Source: Rhodoferax ferrireducens (GTDB taxonomy: Bacteria > Pseudomonadota > Gammaproteobacteria > Burkholderiales > Burkholderiaceae_C). Taken from it: a stretch of 64,000 nt of DNA. The DNA lies in NCBI GenBank assembly GCA_002083775.1, contig MTEI01000001.1, forward strand, positions 124,001-188,000. The letters are read 5' to 3'. The translations under genes were made by a program, and so were the position numbers. Shown here in pieces: positions 39,665 through 49,987 of the stretch. Position 1 is the first letter of the stretch. The number at the start of each line of letters is the position of its first letter. The notes beneath the pieces were generated by a model. That model worked only from the letters and a program-made list of their open reading frames with translations, ran no database searches and was not told where the DNA came from.

Positions 39665-40722
39665 GGCGCCAGCACCCTGGAGGCACGATCGCCCGACAAA
39701 ATGCGCTCCCAAAGCTGCTGGCGGCGATCACTGTCTTCTACCGGTTCCAGCCAGACGATGCGGTCCTTGGGCTGCAGGTAAGGCGGCTCGGCCAGTGTGT
39801 TGGCCAGGCCCTGGCGTTCCACCAGCGCCTGGCTGGGCGCGGGCCCCAGCAGGTAATTGACCCAAGTGTGTGCCAGCGCCGTGTTTTTGCTCAGGCGTGT
39901 GATGGCCCAGGTGTCCAGCCACGCCAGCGCCCCCTCTTTGGGAATGACATAACCCGCATCAACCCCTGCCGCCTTGAGCAATTGCAGCTGCTGCGAGCCG
40001 TAGTTGGCCAGCATCAGGGCCGCGCGCTTTTGCTGGAACAGATTCACTGACTCTTGCGGCTGGGTATAAAAGCCCAGCGCATTGCGCCGCAGGGCGATCA
40101 GCCGGTCCACAGCGGCAGGCCATTGGCTGGCGGTCAGCTGGAACGGCCGGTTGTTGCCCAAAGATTGCGCCGCCAGCGTGAAATTGTGGCTGCTGCCGTT
40201 GTAGAGCAGCACTTTGCCGCGGTACTGCGGGTCCCACAAGGCCGTGACCGAGCTGGGTGGCGCCTTGATCTGCTGGCGGTCATAGATCAGGCCCATTTCG
40301 GCATAGGTGTAGGGCACGCCGAACACCTGGCCCTGCTGCACCAGGCCGCTGATGCGGTCCAACTGGCGAAACCTGGGCAATTGCTTGGCGGTGTTGGGCA
40401 CTTTGGCGGTGTCGATGGGCCCCACCAATGCTGCCCGGATGTAGCGCTGCAACTCCGCCGTGTTCACCGCAAAGACGTCAAAGTCTTGCCCCTGGTTGCG
40501 GTTGATGCGCTCCCACAGGGCTTCGTCGGAGTCAATATACGTGACGCTGACCTGGCTGCCGGTGCGCGCTTCGAAGGTTTTCACCAGATCGGCGTCGGCG
40601 TAACCCGGCCAGCTCAGCACCCGCAGGGTGTCTGCATGGGCGAACACGGGCAACAGCACGGCCAGCAGAAGCAGGCCAAACCACTCAAAACGTTGGAAGG
40701 CTATCGCACGGATGACCATCAA
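39661..40722 (-). CDS. PotD-like polyamine-type extracellular solute-binding protein
   Basis: TLRVLSWPGYADADLVKTFEARTGSQVSVTYIDSDEALWERI..., GVPYTYAEMGLIYDR; 4-nt overlap with downstream GGDEF gene. Confidence 0.85.
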   Translation of the reverse strand: MMVIRAIAFQRFEWFGLLLLAVLLPVFAHADTLRVLSWPGYADADLVKTFEARTGSQVSVTYIDSDEALWERINRNQGQDFDVFAVNTAELQRYIRAALVGPIDTAKVPNTAKQLPRFRQLDRISGLVQQGQVFGVPYTYAEMGLIYDRQQIKAPPSSVTALWDPQYRGKVLLYNGSSHNFTLAAQSLGNNRPFQLTASQWPAAVDRLIALRRNALGFYTQPQESVNLFQQKRAALMLANYGSQQLQLLKAAGVDAGYVIPKEGALAWLDTWAITRLSKNTALAHTWVNYLLGPAPSQALVERQGLANTLAEPPYLQPKDRIVWLEPVEDSDRRQQLWERILSGDRASRVLAP

Positions 40723-40845
40723 AAATATTGATGTTAATCAAATTTGTTACCTAGACCTGCTGATCGTACAGGCTTTTGAACACGTCCTGATGGCATTCTG
40801 GTAACGCCTAAAATGCGCCCTTTTGCACCCTGGAATAATGCGTTT

Positions 40846-41088
40846 ATGGCTACAGCCTCCAAACATGGACCAGCGCCACCTGTCAGCTATGAAGCTGCCC
40901 TGCAGGAGCTTGAGCAACTGGTCGCCAAACTGGAGTCGGGCGACATGCCGCTGGAGCAACTGCTGACCCAATACCAGCGTGGTGCCGAGCTGATGGCCTT
41001 TTGCCGCGCCCGTCTGGAAGCGGTGGAAGCGCAGGTCAAAGTGCTGGACCTCGGTGTTTTGAAAACCTGGACTTCGGACGAACGATGA
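40846..41088 (+). CDS. xseB: Exodeoxyribonuclease VII small subunit
   Basis: [49 protein letters not shown]. Confidence 0.93.
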   Translation: MATASKHGPAPPVSYEAALQELEQLVAKLESGDMPLEQLLTQYQRGAELMAFCRARLEAVEAQVKVLDLGVLKTWTSDER

Positions 41089-42122
41089 CTTCTCCTCTCG
41101 CGCTCCCCTTTGAACTCGATGGCTGGATCACCCGTCAACTCGCCGCCGTGGAGCAGGCACTCAACCTTTGGGTGTCGGTTGATGCCTCGGCGCATCTGGC
41201 GCATCAGGCCCCCAACGACTTGATGGCCGCCATGCGCTATGCAGTGCTTGACGGTGGCAAACGCCTGCGCCCCTTGCTGGTGATGGCTGCCTTTGAGGCG
41301 GTGCAGTCCGGCGTGCTGCCACCGCTGGACCGCGACGAAGAAGACGCCGACGAAGCGGCCCGCCGTGGTGTGGCGCTGGAGCCGCCCACCCTGCAGAGCG
41401 CGCACCAAAGTCTGGAGATGCAACGCGCTGCCCTGCGTGCGGCCTGCGCCGTGGAACTGATTCATGCCTACTCGCTGGTGCATGACGACATGCCCTGTAT
41501 GGACAACGATGTGCTGCGCCGTGGCAAACCCACCGTGCATGTGGCTTTTGGTGAAGCCACGGCACTGCTGGCGGGCGATGCCTTGCAGGCGCTGGCCTTT
41601 GAATTGCTGGCCCCTGATGACGCCAGCATGCCCGCCGCCCAGCAAGCGCATTTGTGCCGCTTGTTGGCCCGTGCCGCTGGTTGCACTGGCATGGCGGGCG
41701 GGCAGGCGATCGACCTGGCCAGTGTCGGGATACAGCTCACCGAGAGCCAGTTGCAGGAAATGCACCGCTTGAAAACTGGCGCCCTGCTCAAGGCCAGTGT
41801 GATGATGGGTGCCGCCTGTGGCTTCACCAAGCCCAAGGTCTGGGCGGCACTGCAAGAATTTGGTGCCGCCATCGGCCTGGCGTTTCAGGTGGTGGATGAC
41901 GTGCTGGACGTTACCGCCGACTCGGCCACGTTGGGCAAAACGGCCGGCAAGGACGCCGATGCCCATAAGCCCACCTATGTGTCTTTGATGGGGCTCGACA
42001 ACGCCCGGGCATTGGCCAGCACGCTCAAGGCTCAGGCACTCGGCGCGCTGGCGCGCACTGGCCTGGCCGATGTGCGTGCCTTGCAGGGTTTGGCCGCGAT
42101 GGTGGTTGACAGGACGCACTGA
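41085..42122 (+). CDS. ispA: Farnesyl/geranyl diphosphate synthase
   Basis: [27 protein letters not shown] (FARM-like), [23 protein letters not shown] overlap with xseB. Confidence 0.94.
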   Translation: MTSPLALPFELDGWITRQLAAVEQALNLWVSVDASAHLAHQAPNDLMAAMRYAVLDGGKRLRPLLVMAAFEAVQSGVLPPLDRDEEDADEAARRGVALEPPTLQSAHQSLEMQRAALRAACAVELIHAYSLVHDDMPCMDNDVLRRGKPTVHVAFGEATALLAGDALQALAFELLAPDDASMPAAQQAHLCRLLARAAGCTGMAGGQAIDLASVGIQLTESQLQEMHRLKTGALLKASVMMGAACGFTKPKVWAALQEFGAAIGLAFQVVDDVLDVTADSATLGKTAGKDADAHKPTYVSLMGLDNARALASTLKAQALGALARTGLADVRALQGLAAMVVDRTH

Positions 42123-42134
42123 GCGCTGCAATGT

Positions 42135-42193
42135 TTATAAGATAAAAGTGCCTCCAGCCCTTATGTATCAAGCCTAAGTAGCTATTTAAATTA
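42135..42193. repeat. Class-1 palindromic repeat, intergenic copy F (ispA-dxs)
   Basis: ttataagataaaagtgcctccagcccttatgtatcaagcctaagtagctatttaa. Confidence 0.8.
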
Positions 42194-42205
42194 GAGCGTC
42201 ATTCC

Positions 42206-44077
42206 ATGAAAAACACGTATCCCCTGCTGCAGACCATTGATTCGCCAGATGATCTTCGGCGGCTCAACCGCTCCCAACTGGAGCCGCTGGCCAACGAGTT
42301 GCGTGCCTACCTGCTCGACAGCGTGGCCAAAACCGGTGGGCATTTGAGCTCCAACCTGGGCACGGTGGAGCTCACGGTGGCACTGCATTACGTGCTCAAC
42401 ACGCCCTATGACCGCATCGTCTGGGACGTGGGTCATCAAACCTACCCGCACAAAATTCTGACCGGGCGACGTGACCGCATGCACACCTTGCGCCAGCTCG
42501 GTGGCCTGAGCGGCTTCCCGCGGCGCGACGAGAGCGACTTTGACACCTTTGGCACCGCGCACTCCAGCACCTCGATCTCGGCAGCGCTGGGCATGGCACT
42601 GGCCAGCCGTCTCAAAGGCGAAGACCGGCAGGTGACCGCCGTCATTGGCGACGGCGCGATGACCGCCGGCATGGCTTTTGAGGCCTTGAACAACGCCGGT
42701 GTGGCCGACTGCAACCTGCTGGTGATCTTGAACGACAACGACATGTCGATCAGCCCGCCCGTGGGTGCGCTCAACCGCCACCTGGCCAAGCTGCTCAGCG
42801 GGCAGTTTTACGCGGCGGCCAAAAACGCCAGCAAAACCGTGCTCAAGGGCGCGCCGCCCTTGTGGGAACTGGCCAAACGTTTTGAAGAGTCGGCCAAGGG
42901 CATGGTCAAGCCGATCACGCTGTTTGAGAAATTCGGCTTCAACTACGTGGGTCCGATTGACGGGCACGACGTGGATACGCTGGTCAGCGTGCTGGAAAAC
43001 ATCAAGCACCTCAAAGGCCCGCAGTTTCTGCACGTGGTCACCAAAAAAGGCCAAGGCTACAAGATGGCCGAGGCCGACCCGGTGGCCTACCACGGCCCGG
43101 GTAAATTTGACCCGGCGGTGGGTCTGGCCAAGGCCAGCGCCCAGGCCAAGATCACTTTCACCGAGGTGTTTGGCAACTGGCTGTGTGACATGGGGGCAGT
43201 CGATAACCGCCTGGTGGCCATCACCCCGGCCATGCGCGAAGGCTCGGGCATGGTCGAGTTCGAGAAGCTATTCCCCAAACGGTTCTTCGACGTGGGCATT
43301 GCCGAGCAACACGCGGTGACCTTTGCCGCTGGCTTGGCCTGCGAGGGGCTGAAACCGGTGGTGGCCATCTATTCCACCTTTTTGCAGCGCGGGTACGACC
43401 AGCTGGTGCACGACGTGGCCATCCAGAATCTGCCCGTGGTGTTTGCGCTGGACCGCGCCGGCCTGGTGGGTGCCGACGGTGCCACCCATGCGGGCGCGTA
43501 CGACATCGCCTTCATTCGCTGCATTCCCAACATCAGTCTGGCCTGTCCGTCCGATGAGAACGAATGCCGCCAGCTGCTCTGCACCGCCTTCGCGCAAGAG
43601 ACGCCGGTGGCCGTGCGTTACCCGCGTGGTGTGGGTGCCGGTGTGACCGTGTCGCGCGCGCTCGACACCCTGCCGTTTGGCAAGGGCGAAATCCGCCGCA
43701 CCGGCAAGGGTGTGGCGTTGCTGGTGTTTGGCACCCTGTTGTACCCCGCGCTGCAAGCCGCTGAACAGCTCGACGCCACGGTGGTCAACATGCGTTGGGC
43801 CAAGCCGCTCGATGCCGAGCTGTTGCTGCAGATTGCCGCTGACCATGATGCGCTGGTGACGGTGGAAGATGGTTGCATCATGGGCGGCGCCGGCAGCGCC
43901 GTGCTGGAGGCGCTGGCGCAAGCCGGGCAGGCCAAGCCGGTGCTGCAACTTGGCCTGCCCGACAAATTCATCGAGCATGGTGACCCGGCCAAATTGCTGA
44001 GTATGCTGGGCCTGGACGCTGCAGGTATCGAGGCCTCGGTGCGCGCCCGGTTTGCTGACAAGTACCCGGCTGCCTGA
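42206..44077 (+). CDS. dxs: 1-deoxy-D-xylulose-5-phosphate synthase
   Basis: [73 protein letters not shown]. Confidence 0.97.
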   Translation: MKNTYPLLQTIDSPDDLRRLNRSQLEPLANELRAYLLDSVAKTGGHLSSNLGTVELTVALHYVLNTPYDRIVWDVGHQTYPHKILTGRRDRMHTLRQLGGLSGFPRRDESDFDTFGTAHSSTSISAALGMALASRLKGEDRQVTAVIGDGAMTAGMAFEALNNAGVADCNLLVILNDNDMSISPPVGALNRHLAKLLSGQFYAAAKNASKTVLKGAPPLWELAKRFEESAKGMVKPITLFEKFGFNYVGPIDGHDVDTLVSVLENIKHLKGPQFLHVVTKKGQGYKMAEADPVAYHGPGKFDPAVGLAKASAQAKITFTEVFGNWLCDMGAVDNRLVAITPAMREGSGMVEFEKLFPKRFFDVGIAEQHAVTFAAGLACEGLKPVVAIYSTFLQRGYDQLVHDVAIQNLPVVFALDRAGLVGADGATHAGAYDIAFIRCIPNISLACPSDENECRQLLCTAFAQETPVAVRYPRGVGAGVTVSRALDTLPFGKGEIRRTGKGVALLVFGTLLYPALQAAEQLDATVVNMRWAKPLDAELLLQIAADHDALVTVEDGCIMGGAGSAVLEALAQAGQAKPVLQLGLPDKFIEHGDPAKLLSMLGLDAAGIEASVRARFADKYPAA

Positions 44078-44217
44078 GGCTTTTTGCTGTAGCCGACAAG
44101 GGTAAACCCGTGCTGGCTGTCTCTTCCAGCTAAATAGAATAAAGAGTTTTCTCTCTGGGCCATGCGTGGCGCAGGCGTTCCGGGAGCTATCCAGTTATCA
44201 ACTACAGGAGTCAATCA

Positions 44218-45300
44218 ATGGATCGTCGTTCAATCATCAAGAATGTGGGTATTGCGGGCGTTTTGGCCGCAGGTGCTGCACCTGCCGTGCATGCCCAGGC
44301 GGCTGTGCGCTGGCGCTTGGCATCGAGCTTTCCCAAGTCGCTTGACACCATTTACGGTGGCGCCGAGGTGATGGCCAAGGCCGTCAAGGCCATGTCGGGT
44401 GGCAAGTTCGAGATTTCTGTGCACGCCGGTGGTGAGTTGGTGCCGCCGTTTGGTGTGGTTGACGGTGTTCAAAACGGCACGGTCGAAATGACCCACACCG
44501 TGCCGTACTATTTTTACGGCAAGAACCCGGCATTTGCCCTGGGCTCGGCCATTCCGTTTGGCCTGAACGCGCGCCAGATGACCGCCTGGATGATGCACGG
44601 CAATGGCCGCAAGCTGATGAATGAACTGTATGCCACCTACGGCATGGTCAGCTACGCTGGCGGCAACACCGGTGTGCAGATGGGTGGCTGGTACCGCAAA
44701 CAGATCAAGTCGATTGCCGATTTCAAGGGCATGAAAATGCGTTTGGGCGGTGGTCTGGTGGGCGAGGTGATGCAAGGCATTGGCGCTGTGCCACAAAGCA
44801 TTCCTGGCGGCGAAATTTACCAGTCGCTGGAGAAAGGCACGATTGACGCCGCCGAGTGGGTGGGCCCGTATGACGACCAGAAGCTGGGCTTCAACAAGGT
44901 CGCGCCGTTCTACTATTACCCCGGCTGGTGGGAGGGCGGCCCAGAGGTGGACTTCTTCGTCAACCAAAAGGCGCTTGACAGCCTGTCGCCAGAAAACAAA
45001 GCCATCCTGGAAACCGCTTGCGCCATGGCTGCCACTGACATGCTGGCCAAATACGACGCTTTCAACCCGAAAGCCCTGAAACAACTGGTAGCTGCCAAAA
45101 CCAAGGTGCTGCCTTTCCCGCAAGACGTGCTGGAAGGCTCCTACAAGTCGGCCATGGCCGTTTTTGAAGCCAACAACGCCAAGAGCCCGGAGTGGAAGAA
45201 AATTTACGCTGACCTGCGCGCCTTCCAGCGTGACCAGGTGTTGTGGTTCCGTTTTGCTGAAGCCAAGTTCGACTCCTTCATGGCCACCCGCAAAATCTGA
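44218..45300 (+). CDS. TRAP transporter DctP-type substrate-binding protein
   Basis: RWRLASSFPKSLDTIYGGAEVMAKAVKAMSGGKFEISVHAGGELVPP, GSAIPFGLNARQMTAWM. Confidence 0.93.
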   Translation: MDRRSIIKNVGIAGVLAAGAAPAVHAQAAVRWRLASSFPKSLDTIYGGAEVMAKAVKAMSGGKFEISVHAGGELVPPFGVVDGVQNGTVEMTHTVPYYFYGKNPAFALGSAIPFGLNARQMTAWMMHGNGRKLMNELYATYGMVSYAGGNTGVQMGGWYRKQIKSIADFKGMKMRLGGGLVGEVMQGIGAVPQSIPGGEIYQSLEKGTIDAAEWVGPYDDQKLGFNKVAPFYYYPGWWEGGPEVDFFVNQKALDSLSPENKAILETACAMAATDMLAKYDAFNPKALKQLVAAKTKVLPFPQDVLEGSYKSAMAVFEANNAKSPEWKKIYADLRAFQRDQVLWFRFAEAKFDSFMATRKI

Positions 45301-45321
45301 CGCGGCGCTCCGAGCTCCAGC

Positions 45322-45350
45322 AAAAAGCCCCGCAATGCGGGGCTTTTTTT
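45322..45350 (+). terminator. Rho-independent terminator after dctP
   Basis: aaaaagccccgca-tgcggggcttttttt. Confidence 0.9.
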
Positions 45351-45396
45351 ATGACCCGCTGCAGTGCGCAGCGGGCGGTGGTGCCAGGAATGCCGG

Positions 45397-47223
45397 CTAC
45401 TTTTTCTTCAGTTCTTCTTCCATTGCCTTCATCGGGTCGTCTTCTACAGCGGCACCCGGGTTAGCGGCTGCAGCGTCTGCTGGTGCAGGCTCGGCACCTT
45501 CTGTGGCAGCGTCAGGCGCGGTGGGCTCGGCATTGGGATCTTCGGCGCCCGGATCAGGTGCGGCAGGCTCTTCTGGCGGCATATCGGCCATCATCTCGCT
45601 GCCGATCTTGTCCAGGTCCACCGCTTCGGTCTTGTCCAGACCGCTCGACACAATGCCAGGGAAAGCGATGATCAGCCCCACCATGATGATCTGGATGATG
45701 ACAAACGGGACGGCACCCCAGTAGATCTGCATGGTGGTCACCGGCTGGATGAGCTTCTTGGTCAGCCGGTCGGTATAAGCCTTGCCGGGTGCCACGCTGC
45801 GCAGGTAAAACAGCGCAAAACCAAACGGCGGGTGCATGAACGAGGTTTGCATGTTCACGCCCAGCAGCACACCAAACCAGATCAGGTCAATGCCCATCTT
45901 CTCGGCCACTGGCGCCAGCAGCGGCACCACGATGAAGGCCAGTTCGAAAAAGTCCAGGAAGAACGCCAGGAAAAAGATCAGCACGTTCACCACAATCAAA
46001 AAGCCGGTCTGGCCGCCCGGCACCGAGCTCAGCAAATGCTCCACCCATTTGGAGCCATCCACCCCCTGGAACACCAGGCTGAACACCGTGGAGCCCACCA
46101 GAATGAACACCACAAAACTCGACAGCTTGGTGGTGGAGGTGAGCGCTTGTTTGAGCAGCGAAATGCTCAGGCGTTTGCGGCTGGCGGCCATCAGCAGCGC
46201 GCCCATGGCGCCCATGGCACCGCCTTCGGTAGGTGTGGCCACGCCCAAAAAGATCGTCCCCAGCACCAGAAAGATCAGCAGCAGCGGCGGAATCAGCACA
46301 AAGGTCACGCGCTCAGCCATGCGCGACAGCAGCCCGGCACGTGTGACCTTGTTGATCACGGCGATCAAAAACGCCAGCACCACCCCGGCGCAAAGCGACA
46401 CCACAATGGTTTCATCCTTGGCCACCATCAGCACTTCTTCACCCTTGATATAGCTGAGCACTTCAGCATAGTGCTGCCCCAGGTAGATGGCCACGCCAGT
46501 AGTCAGCACCGTCAAAATGCCCAGCGACGGAAGGCCGCTGCTGCCGTTGTCTTCACGGATGGTGCGCGCCTCGGGTGGCAAGGCAGGCACCCAGTTGGGA
46601 CGGATGAAGGTGATCAGCACCACATAGCCAAAATACATGGCCGTCAGCGCAAAGCCTGGAATGAACGCCCCCTTGTACATCTCACCCACACTGCGGCCAA
46701 GCTGGTCGGCCAGAATGATCAGCACCAGTGACGGTGGAATGATCTGCGCCAGCGTGCCGGATGCGGCAATCACGCCAGAGGCAATGCGCCGGTCATACCC
46801 GTAACGCAGCATGATCGGCAACGAGATCAGGCCCATGGAGATCACCGAGGCCGCCACCACGCCGGTGGTCGCTGCCAGCAGCGCACCGACAAAAATTACC
46901 GCAAAGGCCAGGCCACCACGCAGCGGGCCAAACAGTTGGCCAATGGTGTCGAGCAGATCCTCGGCCATGCCGCTGCGTTCCAGAATCAGCCCCATCAGAG
47001 TGAAGAACGGAATCGCCAGCAGCGTGTCGTTTTGCATGATGCCGAAAATGCGCAGTGGCAGCGCCTGCAGCAGGGCTTCGGGCAGCAGGCCGAACTCCAC
47101 GCCGATAAAGCCGAAAAACAGGCCGCAGGCGCCCAGACTGAATGCCACCGGGAAGCCCATCAGCATAAAAACGATGAGCCCACCAAACATGATGGGGGCG
47201 ATATTGGTCGCGATAAATTCCAT
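45397..47223 (-). CDS. TRAP transporter large permease (DctM) with acidic Pro/Ala-rich C-terminal extension
   Basis: DctM membrane signature and ATPTEGGAMGAMGALLMAA; tail DPGAEDPNAEPTAPDAATEGAEPAPADAAAANPG. Confidence 0.93.
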   Translation of the reverse strand: MEFIATNIAPIMFGGLIVFMLMGFPVAFSLGACGLFFGFIGVEFGLLPEALLQALPLRIFGIMQNDTLLAIPFFTLMGLILERSGMAEDLLDTIGQLFGPLRGGLAFAVIFVGALLAATTGVVAASVISMGLISLPIMLRYGYDRRIASGVIAASGTLAQIIPPSLVLIILADQLGRSVGEMYKGAFIPGFALTAMYFGYVVLITFIRPNWVPALPPEARTIREDNGSSGLPSLGILTVLTTGVAIYLGQHYAEVLSYIKGEEVLMVAKDETIVVSLCAGVVLAFLIAVINKVTRAGLLSRMAERVTFVLIPPLLLIFLVLGTIFLGVATPTEGGAMGAMGALLMAASRKRLSISLLKQALTSTTKLSSFVVFILVGSTVFSLVFQGVDGSKWVEHLLSSVPGGQTGFLIVVNVLIFFLAFFLDFFELAFIVVPLLAPVAEKMGIDLIWFGVLLGVNMQTSFMHPPFGFALFYLRSVAPGKAYTDRLTKKLIQPVTTMQIYWGAVPFVIIQIIMVGLIIAFPGIVSSGLDKTEAVDLDKIGSEMMADMPPEEPAAPDPGAEDPNAEPTAPDAATEGAEPAPADAAAANPGAAVEDDPMKAMEEELKKK

Positions 47224-47246
47224 GTATGTCTCCTGGCGCAGGTCGA

Positions 47247-47855
47247 TTAAGCCGTTTTGGCTTGCGCGGCTTTTTCTTCAGCCAGTTTCTGGATGGCTTC
47301 TGCCAGCTCTTCTTCGGCGGTCTTGCCCACCACCTTTTCTGTCGGGTCGTCAATCAGCCCCATCAGGAAGGCCAGACGCTTGATCAGTTCCGATACCCCT
47401 TGCAGCCACAGCAGGCCAAAACCCAGCGGCATCATGGCGTACACCGGCCAGCGGATCAGGCCACCAGCGTTGCCGGACATTTCGCCGCTGTAATAGCCCT
47501 TCAGGAAGAACGGCACGCTGAACCAGATGATGGCGCTGCAAAACGGCAGCAGGAAAAACGTGAAGCCAAACACGTCGATCCAGGTTTGGGTGCGCTTGTG
47601 AAAGTTGCTGTAAATCACGTCAATCTTCACGTGCTCGCCGTTAAGCAAGGTGAAGGCAGCCGCCAGGAGGAAGGTAGCGGCAAACAGATACCACTGCACC
47701 TCCAAAAAAGCATTGGAGCTGACGTTGAAGGTTTTTCGCACCACCGCGTTGAGTGCGCTGATCACGGTGGAGGCCAAAATAAGCCAGATGACGTGTTTGC
47801 CAATGAAGCGATTGACCGCATCAATAAGGTTGGAAAGCTTTAAAAGCGCTTGCAT
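47247..47855 (-). CDS. TRAP transporter small permease (DctQ)
   Basis: Four TM helices; NAFLEVQWYLFAATFLLAAAFTLLNGEHVKIDVIYSN. Confidence 0.92.
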   Translation of the reverse strand: MQALLKLSNLIDAVNRFIGKHVIWLILASTVISALNAVVRKTFNVSSNAFLEVQWYLFAATFLLAAAFTLLNGEHVKIDVIYSNFHKRTQTWIDVFGFTFFLLPFCSAIIWFSVPFFLKGYYSGEMSGNAGGLIRWPVYAMMPLGFGLLWLQGVSELIKRLAFLMGLIDDPTEKVVGKTAEEELAEAIQKLAEEKAAQAKTA

Positions 47856-48002
47856 GGTGTCTCCAGCTTTGTTTCTTTGTGACGAAGGCCAACGCCTTGG
47901 GGGATGCTCAAAACCAAGCGCCGAAGTTTACCGGGTCTGACGGACTATTGGCCCTGAATCATGGGTGCACTGGTTTTGAAATTTTTTTGTGGTTGCGGGG
48001 TG

Positions 48003-49157
48003 TCAGCTGGTGCTGGCCGGGACGGAAGGCTTGCGCTGGCGGTAGTCCCACCACGGCAGTACCTGGCGCATGGGCAGCACCTGACCGCTTTGCAGCGCCT
48101 GATAGCCTGGCAGACTGGTCAGGGTGGCTTGCCACTGTAGGGTTTGCAGCAGTTGGCGCAGGTGCTGCACGCCCGGCTGCTCCAGCGCCGACTTCAGGCA
48201 GGCCAGGTGGTAATGTTCTTCGGCCAGGGGCACAAAATCCAGCCCGGCCTGTTGAGCGGCTGCAGCAATGCCCAGCCCCACATCACACTGCCCGGCGGCC
48301 ACAGCCTGCGCCACCGCGGTGTGCGATGGCTCTGCATGGTCATAACCAGGCAACTGGCCGCTCTGCAAGCCAGTCTGGGTCAGCAACTCGTCAAGCACCA
48401 CCCGTGTACCGCTGCCCAGGCTGCGGTTGGCAAAGCGCGCCCGCTGGCGCACCACGTCCTGCAAGGTGTGCAGCCCCAGCGGGTTACCGCGCGGCAGCAT
48501 CAGCCCTTGGGTGCGCCGGGCAAAGCCGATGATCTTGTGCCGGCCGGGTTGCAGCAGCGGCTTGTAGGTGTGCCCGGTAAGAGACTTCTTGTCAGCCCCC
48601 TGCAGGGTATGAAAACCCGCCATCACGCAGCGTCCCTCGTTCAGGGCGCGGATCGCATCCACGCTGCCCATGAAGCGGATGTCCAGATGCAGCCGGGTGC
48701 CACCCGCTGCGCCTTGCCGATCAGGCGCGTGGTTGGCACCTTGCAAGGCATATTCGCGCAGGGCTGTCAGCGCATCGTCGTGGCTGGCGTACAGGGTCAG
48801 CACTTGCACCTGGTCGTCAAAAGCCTGGGCGAAGCTGTGCTCCAGCTCGGCGCGCAGGGCTTCAATTTGCGGTGCCAGTCGGGCCTGGGCCTGGCGCTCG
48901 GCCCACATCAGCTTGGTGCCAAACTCGGTCAGTCGGGCGCTTTGGCCTTTTTCCCACACCAGCAGCTCGTTGCCCAGTTCGTTTTCCCAGCGTTTGAGTT
49001 CACCCCAGACGTGGCGGTAGCTCAGGCCCAGCAGACGTGCGCCGCCCGAGATGGAGCCCTGGCTGCTGACCGCCTGCAGCAAATCGATCAGCGGGTTGCG
49101 CACCAGTGCCGGGCTGGCATTGCTGGAGAGGGTGTAGTGGAGTTGCAGCCTATGCAC
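48003..49157 (-). CDS. ModE-type HTH regulator fused to a periplasmic-binding-like domain
   Basis: ISGGARLLGLSYRHVWGELKRWENELGNELLVWEKGQSARLTEFG HTH; C-terminal PBP-like domain; divergent from tup genes. Confidence 0.85.
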   Translation of the reverse strand: MHRLQLHYTLSSNASPALVRNPLIDLLQAVSSQGSISGGARLLGLSYRHVWGELKRWENELGNELLVWEKGQSARLTEFGTKLMWAERQAQARLAPQIEALRAELEHSFAQAFDDQVQVLTLYASHDDALTALREYALQGANHAPDRQGAAGGTRLHLDIRFMGSVDAIRALNEGRCVMAGFHTLQGADKKSLTGHTYKPLLQPGRHKIIGFARRTQGLMLPRGNPLGLHTLQDVVRQRARFANRSLGSGTRVVLDELLTQTGLQSGQLPGYDHAEPSHTAVAQAVAAGQCDVGLGIAAAAQQAGLDFVPLAEEHYHLACLKSALEQPGVQHLRQLLQTLQWQATLTSLPGYQALQSGQVLPMRQVLPWWDYRQRKPSVPASTS

Positions 49158-49246
49158 GGGAGTTCATATCGTCAGTGATTGTGTCGGTGGCTACGATACC
49201 GCAAGTTTTTTGTCACCTCTCTGCCGCTCTTTCCCTCAGCCGTTGC

Positions 49247-49987
49247 ATGACCACATTTACCGACAGTGCCGCCACAGCGCTGGAGCTTGTTTTTTCTCTG
49301 GACCCTGAACTGGTGGCCATTGTGGGCCGCTCTATGGCGGTGAGCACGCTGGCTACGGTGCTGGCGGGCGCTGCGGGTCTGGTGCTGGGTGCCTGGTTGG
49401 GGGTGGCGCGGTTTGCCGGGCGCGGCGCGCTGCTGACGCTGCTGAATACGTTTCTGGCCGTGCCCTCGGTGGTGGTTGGCCTGGTGGTGTATTTGCTGCT
49501 GTCGCGCAGCGGGCCGCTGGGTGCACTGGGCTGGTTGTTCAGCTTCAAGGCGATGGTGCTGGCGCAGGCGCTGCTGGTGCTGCCGGTGGTCATGGCGCTG
49601 ACGCGCCAGGTGGTGGAAGACGTGCAAATGCTGCACGGTGAGCAACTGCAGTCGCTGGGCGCGGGCACCAGCCTGCGCGGCGCCTTGCTGGCCTGGGACG
49701 AGCGCTACACGCTGCTCACGGTGATGATTGCCGCCTTTGGCCGCGCCATCTCTGAGGTGGGCGCGGTGATGATTGTCGGCGGCAACATTGAAGGCTTCAC
49801 CCGTGTCATGACCACGGCCATTGCTTTGGAGACCAGCAAGGGCGACCTGCCGCTGGCGCTGGGCTTGGGACTGGTGTTGCTGGGTGTGGTGTGGTTGCTC
49901 AATGCCCTGATTGCCTTGCTGAAACGCTGGCGCCAGGGCCAGGAGGCCGGTTCAGCCACGCCGGCCCTGTCCGGGGTGGGTTTGTGA
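49247..49987 (+). CDS. tupB: Tungstate-type ABC transporter permease
   Basis: Permease TM pattern with GRAISEVGAVMIVGGNIEGFTRVMTTAIALETSKGD; start reassigned to ATG at 49247. Confidence 0.88.
   Translation: MTTFTDSAATALELVFSLDPELVAIVGRSMAVSTLATVLAGAAGLVLGAWLGVARFAGRGALLTLLNTFLAVPSVVVGLVVYLLLSRSGPLGALGWLFSFKAMVLAQALLVLPVVMALTRQVVEDVQMLHGEQLQSLGAGTSLRGALLAWDERYTLLTVMIAAFGRAISEVGAVMIVGGNIEGFTRVMTTAIALETSKGDLPLALGLGLVLLGVVWLLNALIALLKRWRQGQEAGSATPALSGVGL

Noticed and set aside
40842-40870. Short match to the palindromic repeat (tttatggctacagcc) at the xseB start
   Set aside because: Only about 12-15 nt similar with no second arm; probably chance.
45364-46731. 455-aa plus-strand ORF antisense to dctM
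   Set aside because: His/Gln-rich mirror frame of a supported permease gene.
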